This document shows positions 11,699-21,782 of a stretch of 25,850 nt of DNA, in pieces (position 1 is the first letter of the stretch; each line of letters opens with the position of its first letter). Under the pieces are notes generated by a model. That model ran no database searches. It was not told the DNA's origin and worked only from the letters and a program-made list of their open reading frames with translations. The DNA comes from Zoopage sp. CT-All (lineage: Eukaryota > Zoopagomycota > Zoopagomycetes > Zoopagales > Zoopagaceae), in NCBI GenBank assembly GCA_004114245.1, contig QZWS01000111.1, forward strand, positions 1 through 25,850, read 5' to 3'. The position numbers were made by a program, and so were the translations under genes.

Positions 11699-12876
11699 CT
11701 ATCGCGAGTGCCAATAGTACAAAACGCTTGCCACAGCAGCCGCTACTGCTCCGATGGCGAATTGCCGCCGCCGTTGCGCCATAGAGGCAAGAATCAAAGC
11801 CAACCACCTGCCTTTCGCGACATAGCGGGACTCGGTATCCACATCGTGAATGCCCATTAGCGTGCAGTGCACATTCACCACGGATCTAGGGCGGCGAATT
11901 GGTCGTGCAAGACCAAAAGAAATGTGACGTACTGCACGCCGAGGTCGAGGTTTACAATTTTTTGCAATTTTCTGGGAGGATGTTGCGAATACAGCCTCAC
12001 AGCACGAGGAATCGCCTTTGAAACATTATCACCCGTCGCACGAGATTTCAGAAAGGTGTGGACGGTGGGAAAGTCGCAATCAAGACGGAGAATCTCATCC
12101 TCGGCATCCAGCACCAGCTATCGCGGCGATTAGCACCGAGTCGAGAGCGCAGTACGACATACCGCGGCAGCAACATACACCGGCATGAGTGGGTTTGACG
12201 AGATGAAGAGGTCGAAGAGGCGATGCACGAGCCCGGGGTCGCCAGTCACGTCGTGCGCGAACCAAGTCAAGACCCAGCTAATAGCAAATTCCGGCGGCGC
12301 CTCGCTACATCGCAGAAAGTCGCCTAGTTTGCTCGAGAAGCAGGTGACAAGCGGGTATATAAATTGCAGCTGATCTTGGATCGGTTTGAGCGAATCGCGC
12401 ATGGCATCACCGAGATAGAATCGAGCGATTTGATCCGCTACCGGCATGGCAGACGTCGGACCGCAAACATCGGTGAGCACCGCGCACACGTCATGAAACC
12501 CCTGGTAGTAGGAGAGCGCGGGGTTGGCGTTGAGAACATGGAGCGCGACCATGCCAAGGCTCCGCTGGAAACTGTTGCGCAGCCGCGGCCGATCGCGGAG
12601 CTGTGCGGCCGATCCCGACTGCACCCGGTGCACGTCCAACCCCACCTGCTCAGAGTCTCTGTGCGCAGACGAGAGCGAGGCCTGAGTTTGAGCACGCACT
12701 TCATTGCCGATGGCGTCATTGGCGCTGGCTTGGAGATGCGCGAGGACGACGGGCCAAGCAAGCCGCCGCAGCCCGTCCGACACAAACCCGTCGCCGGAGC
12801 GGCCAAGCGCGCAGAGCCTGGGAACATCGTTGGCGCAGATTGCGTCGTTGATGGCGCGGATGCGAGGGGTGGCCAT
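11699..12876 (-). CDS. TBC1D20: TBC-domain Rab GTPase-activating protein, TBC1D20/Gyp8 type, C-terminally anchored
   Basis: Stimulates GTP hydrolysis by a Rab, probably Rab1/Ypt1, at the ER/Golgi. Exons on the minus strand: 12876-12163, 12117-11933, 11885-11699; 361 codons plus stop (human TBC1D20 has about 400). The TBC domain has both catalytic fingers: arginine R84 in VGLDVHRVQ and glutamine Q125 in LSYYQGFHDV. GLRRLAWPVVL near the N-terminus is the usual TBC entry helix, and RLYSQHPP near the end of the domain is typical of this subfamily. The C-terminus ends with a basic stretch, then a hydrophobic helix FAIGAVAAAVASVLYYW and HSR, a tail anchor as in TBC1D20. Introns are 45 and 47 nt. 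The least certain part is the join between exons 2 and 3. MED15 follows 42 bp after the stop on the same strand. Confidence 0.87.
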
Positions 12877-13413
12877 GGTGCTGTGGCCACGGCTGGTGAT
12901 TGCCGGACGATCCCCACTTGCGTTGTCAACCTGAATATAGAGCTACTTCGGAGGAATGTGTGCTGCATAGCAGCTAGACAATATCAGACTCAGAAGATGG
13001 AGTACGCTAAACTGTCATACTAAGTGGCAGCAGTGAGGGCGCTCACGCCTTGTGGCTCAGGTGATGTCATCAGGCTGGGAATGCAGTGCATAAGGCTGTG
13101 TAATTGGATGAAGCATGGGCTAAGTAGTCAATTGTGCAAGTGGGGTGAGTACAGCACAGAATAGTGGTCAACTATGTGAGAGATTGAATAGCTTTGAAGG
13201 AAGGGAGTGGGAAACACAGGCAATAAAGCAGGAGAATATAGGTGTGAGGGTTGCTATGCCAATGAAATAGTAATAAATTATTGATTTAAAATGTATATAT
13301 TGCATAACTATTGACGACTGCCTAATCTCTTATAGGCAAATGGGATCAAAGTATATTGCAGACCCATTTGTGAGGGCTCCAAGGTGGGGTCTGGTGAAGC
13401 AGTATGTATTGGA

Positions 13414-13433
13414 GACCAACACCGGTGTTGGTC
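13414..13433. promoter_or_regulatory. Perfect 20-bp palindrome
   Basis: GACCAACACC is followed directly by its exact reverse complement, GGTGTTGGTC. It sits in the long gap between divergent genes. A symmetric site like this usually binds a dimeric regulator. Which factor, or whether it is functional, cannot be told from the sequence. Confidence 0.45.
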
Positions 13434-13760
13434 AGATGAAGAAGAAAAGACTACTGTGAGAATTGTCTGGCTAACCCTCACATTAGTATGCATAGCCTTT
13501 GATTATTTTCCAGCACTTTCATAGTCCTCAGGTATGTCCTTGGCTAATCCTGTGTATTATTGTAATCCACAGCCTCTTAGTTTGTCCAATATACTGCAGA
13601 CAATTGGAGTGAACTTCATTGAGATATGGCAGCTACCTTTGAATAGTGTCATTCAGTAGTATAAGAGACTATTATGGCCACATGGCCTTGTAAAAGAAGA
13701 CTTTCTTCTGCTACATCTTCCAGCCCTACATCCTAATGATCTTGCTCAATAACCTATATT

Positions 13761-14045
13761 CTAACAGGTACTGCCTATGGAGAAGCTAGCAACAATAAGC
13801 TCCCAATTTTGGCCCTTCCATAGACTTTGTCCATAGGACTTTGCCACTTTATTGAGAATAGCCAATAAAATGTCTTTCTCCATGGATTGCCACATATCAA
13901 GGTACTCTGCATGGATTTTTGCATCTAATATGCCATCAGCAATTGCCAGGGCAAATGGGATTTGGTTTCTATTCTTAAGGACTCTTTTGCTGTCATACTC
14001 TAATACCCAGAGGATGCTAGTCTTACAAGGGCCGCCTATGGAGCT
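13761..14045 (-). other. Orphan open frame, possible decayed gene fragment
   Basis: A 94-codon frame runs between stops on the minus strand with no ATG near its upstream end; the first methionine is mid-frame. The peptide looks protein-like: PFALAIADGILDAKIHAEYL, then MWQSMEKDILLAILNKVAKS, then WKGQNWELIVA. The tryptophan and acidic spacing in the second half vaguely recalls a Myb/SANT helix set, but this is weak. Its AT-rich codons differ from neighbouring genes. Frames downstream on the same strand are full of stops. It may be an exon of a lost gene, an insertion remnant or chance. Confidence 0.3.
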
Positions 14046-14202
14046 TCACTTCTGCGCACCCCTTCAGCTCACATCCATGCGCTAAAGACAGTACCAAAAT
14101 GGAAGAAAGCTTGTAATGCCGGCACACGCCGCCGTTCTCACCTTCCAGGTCATCGGACATCATCGAACGCGTCGTCGCCGTTTTCTTCCACTCCACAACA
14201 CG

Positions 14203-17200
14203 ATGGCCGACATCCAAGCGTTGTGCTCGCTGCTCGCCAAGACCTTTGATCCTGTTGCGCGCCGTGAAGGTATCCACCACCCTTGTATTTGCTGCTCACT
14301 ATATCGTCTCGACAGCGGAGGCGAGCCTGCTGGAAGGCGAGACATCGCCGGGTTTTGCTATTGCGCTGCTCCGCATTGTCCAAGAGGATTCCGTCGATCC
14401 GTCGATCAGGTTCGCAGCCGCCGTCTTTTTCAAGAACCTCGTCAAAAGGCACTGGAAACTGGTGCGTGGATGCCCTCGATTACGGGGCGCCGGGACTGAT
14501 CCTGCCTCGATGCCATTAGGACGAAGACGTGCCCAGCCTGCTCGTTGATGCCGATCGCGACGCCGTTCGCCAGCAACTCGTGGCCATCATGGTGTCGGTG
14601 CCGGAGAAGCTGCAGCTCCAGCTGAGCGACGCAATTGCCGTCATCGCGGAACAGGATTTCCCCAGCAATTGGCCAACTCTCATTCCCGTTCGTCCCTCCC
14701 TCATCGTTCACACTCCTTGACCCATTGGCATCTGTACACAGGAGCTCGTGGTGCAATTTGACAGTGCTGACTTTTCCGCCACCATTGCCGTGCTCCGTGC
14801 CATCCACTTTATCATCAAGCAGTAGGCCTGCTCAACGATGCCTTGTCGATGCTAATCCGCGTGCATTAGTTGGCGCGCCGAGTTTCAATCCAACGAACTC
14901 TACACCGAGATCAAGATGGTGGTTCGCTCCCTTCACGATCCATACCTTCAGCTCTTGCTTGTACGTCCACCACCACTTGACCAATGCCACCTGACGCATT
15001 CACCACCCGCCAGCGTACGGATCAGCTGATCACCACCAGCACCGACCCGTCCGCGCTGAAGCTCTACTTTAACGCGCTCGAATACATGGTCAAGATCTTT
15101 TATACTTTCTGCATTCAAGATCTCGTCGAGAAAGTCGAGGATAACCTGGCAGCGTACATGGACGTGTTCTACCGCTACCTCGCCTACACCAATGCGCAGC
15201 TGGATTCTCCGGTGGGCGCCTGCATCTGCGCATGTACATTGTCATTTTAACGACCTCACAGGACGAGAGCGAAGCAGGTCCTGTTGAAAATGTCAAGGCT
15301 GCAATCTGCCGAGTCGTCGATCTCTTCACCACCCGCTACGAGGAGCAGTTTGAACGGATGGGCGATTTTGTTAGCGTCATCTGGAATCTGCTTACCACCA
15401 TGACCATGGAGGCCAGGCATGATCTGGTTTGCTCGTCACTGATCTCACGCCTTTTCTCACTCCCGTTTCAGCTCGTCCACGATGCTATGCAGTTCATCAC
15501 AGCCGTTGTCCGCCATCCTCGTCACAAGAGCATGTTCGAGAACCCCAGCGTCCAGGCGCAGGTCTGCGAAAAAGTCATAATCCCAAATATCGTTCTGCGT
15601 GACTCGGACGTGGAGCTTTTCGAGGATGATCCGGCAGATTACATACGCCGTGATATAGAAGGATCCGGTAGGAGTGGATCGTCCGATTGGCGTCTTTGCT
15701 AATCACTTACAGATGCACATACGCGTCGTAAGGCAGCCGCCGAGCTGCTAGCTGCTCTCGCGACGCAGTTTGAGGAATCCGTTGTTGCCTTGATGCAAGG
15801 GCAGATTGCTGCCTTTCTCCAGGTTAGATCCTTGCTCTAATCTCAGCGTTTAAAGCGGTTCAACTAGCGATTTGCGGCAAACGGCGACGACGACCGTGCA
15901 TTTGACGCCGCCCTTCACTTGTACACCACGCTTGCCCCGACAGGCCAAGTGACACAGGCAGGTATCGTTCATCTGCGCAAGTCTTTCGATCCGTCGCAAT
16001 TCTTTGGCGAGAACATTGTGCCGGTGCTCCAGTTGCCTTCGGGTAAAGCTGTTCTCGCACAAGTAGCCTCGGTCAAATTCATTCACTCGTTCCGGGCCCA
16101 GGTCAGTAGAATAGCTCCAGTGCTGCCGACTCAGGACTTGTAGCTCACGAAATCGGTGCTTGCTGGCTGCTTGAATCGCTTGGTTGACCTGCTTGGCGCC
16201 GAAAACGTCGTCTTGCATACATACTCGGCAATTACCATCGAGAGGGTCCTCGCATTGAAGGATAAGCGAACTTTGATGTTCACGCCCGCGGATATTGCTC
16301 CTATTTCGGAGACGCTGATGGGCAGTATTATACATTTGGTTGTTGCCGCCAAATCCGCCGAAAAAGTAGCTGAAAACGAGTATTTCATGAAAGGTGCCGA
16401 TGGATGCTGTGCTATTCCCACTGACGCAACTGCCACAGCTTTGATGCGTGTTGTGATTACGGCTGCCGAGACCACCACCGCGTATACATTTCCCATAACA
16501 GAGCGTCTGACCCAGATTGTTGGCATTGTTCATGAAAATCCTAGCAACCCGCGCTTTAATCACTACCTGTTCGAGGCCATCAGCTCGCTTATCAAGTAGT
16601 TGCATAACAAGCACCTCCCACTGATTGACACTGATTAGGTTCGCATGCAAGGCGAATCCAGCAACAGGAGAGCAGCTTACTCATATTTTGTTCCCCATGT
16701 TCCAGGCTATTCTTCAAAAGGATGTCGCTGGTATGTGTCAGCTGAGCTGTATCAACTCTCATATCAATAGAATTCACGCCGTATGTTTTCCAAATCATGT
16801 CACAGCTTCTCAAAGCGAGTCCTGCCCCTGGCATCCCAGAGCCTTATGCTGGACTGCTTCAGAGCTTTCTCGTCAGCTCTTTATGGGAGCAGAAGGGTAT
16901 TGTTGTCGCTCTACTTTCTGACATTGACGCCTGCGCTAGGCAATGTTCCTGCCCTTACTATACTTCTTCGCGTATACATCGAACGAGGTCTTCTCGAAAT
17001 CAACCCGGGTGTTCTCAACAGCATTCTTGGAACATTTCAGAGACTAGTCGCGTCCAAGAGCAACGATACCTATGGTTTTGACATCTTGGAGGCCGTGATT
17101 CGCTATAGCACGTTGTAAGTCGCTTGTGTGGCCCGACAACCTAGCTACACTAATGGTTTACAGCGAACAGATTACGCCTGTATTTCCGAGCATCGTCATG

Positions 17201-17927
17201 CTTCTACTTCAGCGTCTTCAGGGTAGTACAACATCGTCGTTCTCCAAGCGCTTTACAATGTTCATGCTCTATTGCTCCGCTGTCGGTGGGAAAAAATTTG
17301 CTGGATCTGTTGTACCGTCGACGCTTGATGCCATTCAGCCAGGGTTAGCTGCCAGTGCTCTTTTTCAGTCTAACGCTCTGACAGCCTGGCGCTGAGTGTT
17401 TTCCTCAACGTGATGCTGGCGGAAACGGAAAACATCACAAACGCCATCGACCGCAAAATTTGCGCTGTAGGTCTGGTTGAATGGCTTTTAAAGACTCCGT
17501 TGCTTACCATGGATAATGCCCCTGAGGCCTGGTAATGCTCTCTATACTCGTAGCCTAAATCTTATTCGTTTAGGCCAAAGGCTCTACACTGCTGCAGCTG
17601 GCTCGCATCGTCAACGATGGCGAAGGGTGATGCGTACGAGGGTGATGTGGATTTGGAAGAGCTTAGTTTCAGCGGCTACTCGTCGTCTTTTTCGAAACTG
17701 ACCGCGATCGCGAGTGCCAAGACAGACCCCTTGCCAGAGATCCGTGACATTGGTGTGTACATGGCAAATTCGCTCGTAGAATACGACAGGCTTCATCCTG
17801 GACAGGTAGATATTAGACCGTCTATGCGCTGCTGACGTTTGCTTAGATCGGCGGCCTTATGCCTAGCCTCGATATGCACTTGCAGGTGTTCATTGGGACC
17901 TGCTTTGCTCCTCCTGTCCCGCGGTAA
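14203..17927 (+). CDS. CSE1: Exportin CSE1/XPO2 (importin-alpha re-exporter)
   Basis: Importin-beta superfamily carrier that returns importin-alpha to the cytoplasm with RanGTP. Nineteen exons: 14203-14269, 14316-14461, 14520-14687, 14742-14821, 14870-14960, 15014-15211, 15262-15426, 15472-15667, 15713-15822, 15868-16101, 16144-16393, 16439-16595, 16639-16730, 16771-16896, 16940-17114, 17164-17343, 17385-17531, 17574-17805, 17847-17927. They total 964 codons plus stop, matching human (971) and yeast (960). Landmarks: N-terminal MADIQALCSLLAKTFDP, AAAVFFKNLVKRHW, AEQDFPSNWPTL, ELFEDDPADYIRRDIEGSD, ENEYFMKALMRVV (across an intron), EFTPYVFQIMSQLL and SSLWEQKGNVPAL. Introns are 40-58 nt; 15427-15471 and 16394-16438 are 45 nt and stop-free. 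An in-frame ATG at 14116 would add 29 residues, but the family starts as at 14203. Residues coded by 17585-17628 look out of frame (see findings). Confidence 0.95.
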
Positions 17928-17970
17928 GTGTAGGTGTCTGTTCGAAGGGGTGAATGCAATCAATGGCAAT

Positions 17971-19591
17971 TTACAACTCGCTATATTTCTTGCTGAACTT
18001 TTGGTCGTCGCTGGCATCAGACGAAGGTCCAGTAGATTCATGTATAAAATATAGCATGATAATACTCGTAATGGCACTAAACAGGAATATCACATCGAAC
18101 CATCTATGGTAGAAGTCGAAGCGTATGGCTCCAAGCACTTGGCTGACGCTGGACCTAGCCGGCGATAAGTTGGATGGCGGTATGATGGCGACGCACCTAT
18201 ACTGCACTGGAAGCGACATGCGCAGCAGCAGCACCGAACTAAGAAAGTACATTCCCATGACTTGCGCCAAGAACAGCACAATGTTTGCTGGGGAGATAAA
18301 CAACGACAGGGTATTGAAGAACTGGAACCATTAGAATACGAGATCCGCCATGCAAACTACCTTGAGGAGCTGAATGAGAAGTCCTCGAACGGAAACAACA
18401 GTGAGAATGCCGATGAGAAGGAAGCTAAGCTGCTGGGACCAAAAATCAACGTCGAAATCCGCATTGACATGCGCAGCCATGAGCGCAAGTCCATTGGAAA
18501 CAGGGTCCGTGCCGCCCGATCGGTCCAGAATGATGTTCAGCGTCGAAGATACGATCTTGAAGACGCAGAGACCACTGAAAATATACCCGAGAAAGTTGTT
18601 GAGCTGACCCTGCCAGGTTTTGGCGAACGCCAGGCGATCCATTTCGTCGTTCAGCTCATCCAAGTCGGCAATGAGTCGCTGGTGCAGTAGCTCCAGCTCT
18701 TTAATCTCTTCTCGAAAAACACCAATATCTAGCAGGAGTTAAAACGCCTCGGCGGCACACAGACGCACTCTGCCGATCATTATCGCCACGAAAAGCGCCT
18801 GCCTTGGCCCTGATATTCTGCATCATCCGCTTGACAAATCCTCCGCCTGAAGCGCCTGCTATCGCCGATGACGTGGTTATGGAAAAACCGGGCGAGAAAA
18901 ACCCAGAACTGTGCTTGTCCACGCCGCGTTGAGACGCGTGCTGGGGCAGTGATATGCTCGCGATGCGCTTTTTACGAGCGAGTATTCCCTCTGTTGCCAC
19001 CGTCACGCGTTTCTCAAGGGTGCGTCTGTCTGCTGCTGTGACGCCGCGCAGGAAGTAGAAGAGAGTGGTGTATGGCGAGTGGACGGCTCCGAAGCCTGCA
19101 AGGACGGCCATAAACGTCACGCCGAGCACGGCGATGCGCGTAATCCCAAACTCGATGGAGAAGAGTCCAGCCGACGACGAACCCGATGCCGAAAGCGGCA
19201 GTTGATGGCCCATACGATAGAAAGGGTAGAAAAGCGCGCACCACGAGACAAAGGTGATGGTGACGGCATTGCGTCGGAGAAACCCTTCCCGGTTCCAACA
19301 GAGCAGCAGGAGCTGGTACGCAGGAACGACGACCGCCATGCACCATATCATGCCGGCCAGCGCAAGCTTCCAGCACCACCAGCGAGTGAGCGGGTCGAGC
19401 ACACCAAGTATTTCAAAGGTGATGAGCTCAAAGAAGGTGCATGAGAGGCTGAAGACGATGGCGAACAGTCCTTCCGCCAGCCGTCGCGGCTCCGCAGAAT
19501 AGCCCTCAAACAGCGCAAACGAGACGAAGGAGCGGCCGCATGCGAGAAAAAATAGCTGCGATGCGAGAACGATGGCGCCGTCCTGGAGCAT
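17971..19591 (-). CDS. GPHR: Golgi pH regulator (GPHR/GPR89 family) anion channel
   Basis: Multi-pass membrane protein; family members act as voltage-dependent anion channels that support Golgi acidification. Exons on the minus strand: 19591-18769, 18728-18361, 18321-18197, 18154-17971; 499 codons plus stop. The N-terminal half has several hydrophobic helices and GFGAVHSPYTTLFYFLR, the conserved GPHR block. A central coiled coil (EEIKELELLHQRL) spans the first intron. The second half has LGYIFSGLCVFKI, ISPANIVLFLAQVMGMYFLS and, joined across an intron, the terminal VLGAIRFDFYHRWFDVIF block that is diagnostic. Introns are 39-42 nt; the last (18155-18196) has no in-frame stop, and splicing it restores family spacing. 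The gene converges on CSE1 with 43 bp between stops. An insert of about 70 residues rich in S/G/K separates the two halves before the coiled coil. Confidence 0.95.
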
Positions 19592-20618
19592 TGGTGGGGG
19601 TCGATGTGTAGAAGTTGCGCGACCACGTCAGAGAGTGATTTGAAATATTCGCCACGTCATCATGCAGGCGGCTCGCACCTTCCGCCTACCTCACCCGCCT
19701 AGTTTTACCTTGGCGTGCGTCCCGAGTGCCCAGCTGCGATTGCCTTTATCGGATATTGCACCTTGGACCATTTGTGCTTTCGCATTGCACTTCGGGGCGC
19801 ATGTCGATAGGACCCGCTCGTTCGGACAGACTCACATTTCTGCGCGCTTTCTTTGGAAAGGCACGTATAATTCGCAACACAGCCCAGCATGTCATCGCGA
19901 GAGTGGTGGATTACGAGTGCTGCGGAGTCACTACTGATCCGTTTCGCCAGGCGTGCTGGACTATGCGCGGGAGATCGGCGCGTATGCCTACATCTTGCAC
20001 TCTCGGCGGGCGCAATGCAACTGACCCGCTAGTTCTTGCCTTCAACGTTCGCTCGCTCGCCATATTTCCATTCTTGCTTAGTTTTCTGTACAACTCGAGT
20101 GATTTGATTGGGACTCTTCCACAACAATACACGATCTGGCCGGTGTATATTCCCTCGCAGTATTCTACGTGTGCACTACGACACGTCCATGCCTGCTTGG
20201 GATACTTGTCATAGCAGTGCAGCCAGCGATGGCCTCGGTAGTCCCCCCTGTAGCTTGGCTGCGCGTGTCTTTGTGATGCCGCCGAGGACCATCTCAAGGT
20301 ATTTGGCCCAAGCTGCATATACCAGTGATTGCCCATTGATTAAGACCGAGGCTGCCGCTGTGCACCCAATCCCTGCCAGGCAGAAGCCGTGGTCATGCCT
20401 AGATTCCAGCCCATTCAGAATTTATTCCTGTGCGGCTCTGCGAGTTCATTCCAGGCGTCTCCGCCGTGGCTTCGGGCACGCACAAACTCTGGCGGCGTTG
20501 CGAGAAATTTGCATAATTCCGCTGCGGAAAAAGGCCACGCTTTTTCGCCGCCTGCTTTCTCACCTGCTTCTCGCATCCCGCCATCTTGCCATCCGCCGTC
20601 CGCCGCCCACATCTAACA
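19592..20618. other. Unassigned kilobase with competing open frames
   Basis: No product is recognised. On the plus strand, frames from 19662 and 19726 stay open for 91 and 162 codons. Two good-looking introns (about 19903-19950 and 19982-20032, both with CTGA branch sites and AG acceptors) suggest a short spliced plus-strand gene, perhaps ending near 20080. On the minus strand, 20430-20209 reads like a membrane-protein end (GFCLAGIGCTAAASVLINGQ, then SLVYAAWAKYLEMVLGGITK), and 20612-20415 reads like an N-terminal exon, but no standard intron joins them in phase. GPHR and any plus-strand gene would share the promoter at 19592-19661. Confidence 0.3.
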
Positions 20619-21782
20619 ATGCCCGAACTTATGGAATTCTTGCCACACTTGCATGTCTTTCTATCTTGGAGCACGGAATCTATCGCGCAGTTCTTCGTTG
20701 AGCAGCTCGGCCCGGAGCTCTTCCCTCCCAGCATCCAGCACCGCTTCCTCTACGAGAGGCATGTCGGACACGCCTTGATCTCATGGGGCCCACATGCGAT
20801 CATGCACAGCACGGGTGTGCCGGAAATCGCCGCCCATAGGATGCATCTTTTGCTTCAGGGAATTCGGTGCGGCCAATTCGTACGACAGCCCCCGCACCAT
20901 GACCTGTTGGATCTGCGCGAGCTCAGCCCTCGACGGTTTGCGAACTACGTCACCTGCAATCTTGACGACGCTGGTTTGAGGTCGCGTCTCGAGCAGTTCC
21001 TTGTCGATCAAAGGCACACGGCCGAGTCGTTTAAGAATATCTCTCGTCCGCTGCAGTACTTTGCGACGTTCGGGCCCGCTGTGGCACAATGGCTATCCTT
21101 GATGATGGAGCATGTGGAGCACGCCCCTCGCGGGATTAGCGTGGAGTTGGAAGCGCGCAAAGTTGGTAAGCGAGCACACTTGCTGCTCCATCACTGACGC
21201 CTATTCAGCGCAAGGTTGGGCCAACGATTGGAGCGATGGCTTAAATGTTCTCGAGCACATGCCCCCAGGCGTCGCCGTGTTTGAGACTAAGCCCGCAAGC
21301 CCCAAACGACGGAAAGGGAAGCCAATGCCGCAGTGGCTGCCGTCGTCCGCTTGGATGAAGAGCCTCAGCGTAAAAGGGAAGATCTGTGCGGACTATTGAA
21401 AGGATCTGATCTTGTTATAGAGCGATGGATTGCTATTACTGCGATTCGATCCAGATACGCTTCCTGTAAGTATACATCTCTGGTGATGACGCCTGCCATA
21501 AACTTGATAGTGGAAGGACTTGTGCTCGAGCCGATCACAAGTATGTGGATGGCCGCAGCGGCCACCCTTATAAGCGGTCGGTGATATAGACTCAAGGCCT
21601 AATTCTGATGTTATGTGGTAGAAATCAAGGTAGAGGCTCCAGAGCGATGGTCAGCTGGCAGTGGCGCGAAGCCTAAGCGTCTGTTTCTACAGTTTTATCT
21701 CCGCGCTAAGTCTTTACATAGTGATGCCACTTCCGCTTATTCGGCCGGCACTCAACATTCGTCCGGCCCAGGCAAAGAATGA
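20619..21782 (+). CDS. SAM-like domain protein of unknown function
   Basis: Best model: exons 20619-21165, 21209-21246, 21300-21465, 21511-21540 and 21622-21782, giving 313 codons plus stop. Residues about 12-80 fit a SAM-like five-helix fold: SWSTESIAQFFVEQLG, then a short loop, then HVGHALISWG, then GVPEIAAHRMHLLLQGI. SAM domains bind other SAM domains, proteins or RNA. The middle (about 110-185) is alpha-helical and unrecognised. After the third exon begins, a heptad-like helix appears (AAVAAVVRLDEEPQRKREDL). The first intron is excellent (GTAAGC, CACTGAC, CAG). If intron 21247-21299 is not spliced, the frame stops at 21399 and the protein is 245 aa. The 3' exons are tentative. No enzyme motif is visible. 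Confidence 0.55.

Larger units (their letters stand above)
12877..14202. other. AT-richer intergenic region between the TBC1D20-like gene and CSE1
   Basis: This 1.3-kb stretch separates the divergent 5' ends of two genes, so it must contain both promoters. From about 13020 to 14040 it is visibly richer in A and T than the surrounding genes. It holds a perfect 20-bp palindrome (13414-13433) and an orphan minus-strand open frame (13761-14045), listed separately. No RNA gene, terminal repeats or complete transposon was seen. Confidence 0.6.

Noticed and set aside
12364-13023. A 219-codon plus-strand open frame
   Set aside because: It lies antisense to the first exon of the TBC1D20-like gene, whose TBC arginine and glutamine fingers are unmistakable. 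It is a GC-rich shadow.
14116-14202. In-frame upstream ATG extending CSE1 by 29 residues
   Set aside because: The extension is arginine-rich and unlike any CSE1. The family begins with the sequence at 14203. It could be a 5' UTR reading or a rare longer form.
15427-15471. Treating this stop-free stretch as CSE1 coding sequence
   Set aside because: It has a GT start, a pyrimidine-rich end and CAG. Removing it joins ARHDL to LVHDAMQFITAVV, as in other CSE1 proteins.
15850-16650. A 266-codon minus-strand open frame
   Set aside because: It is antisense to CSE1 exons 10-12, which match the exportin family closely, and the antisense peptide resembles nothing.
20108-20701. A 197-codon plus-strand frame crossing into the SAM-like gene
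   Set aside because: It runs through the SAM-like start in another frame and its peptide is arginine/serine/leucine-rich without pattern, typical of a GC-rich chance frame.
21247-21399. The 245-aa unspliced ending as the only SAM-like product
   Set aside because: The alternative frame beyond has better helix-like content and a strong donor at 21466, so the shorter form is kept only as an alternative.
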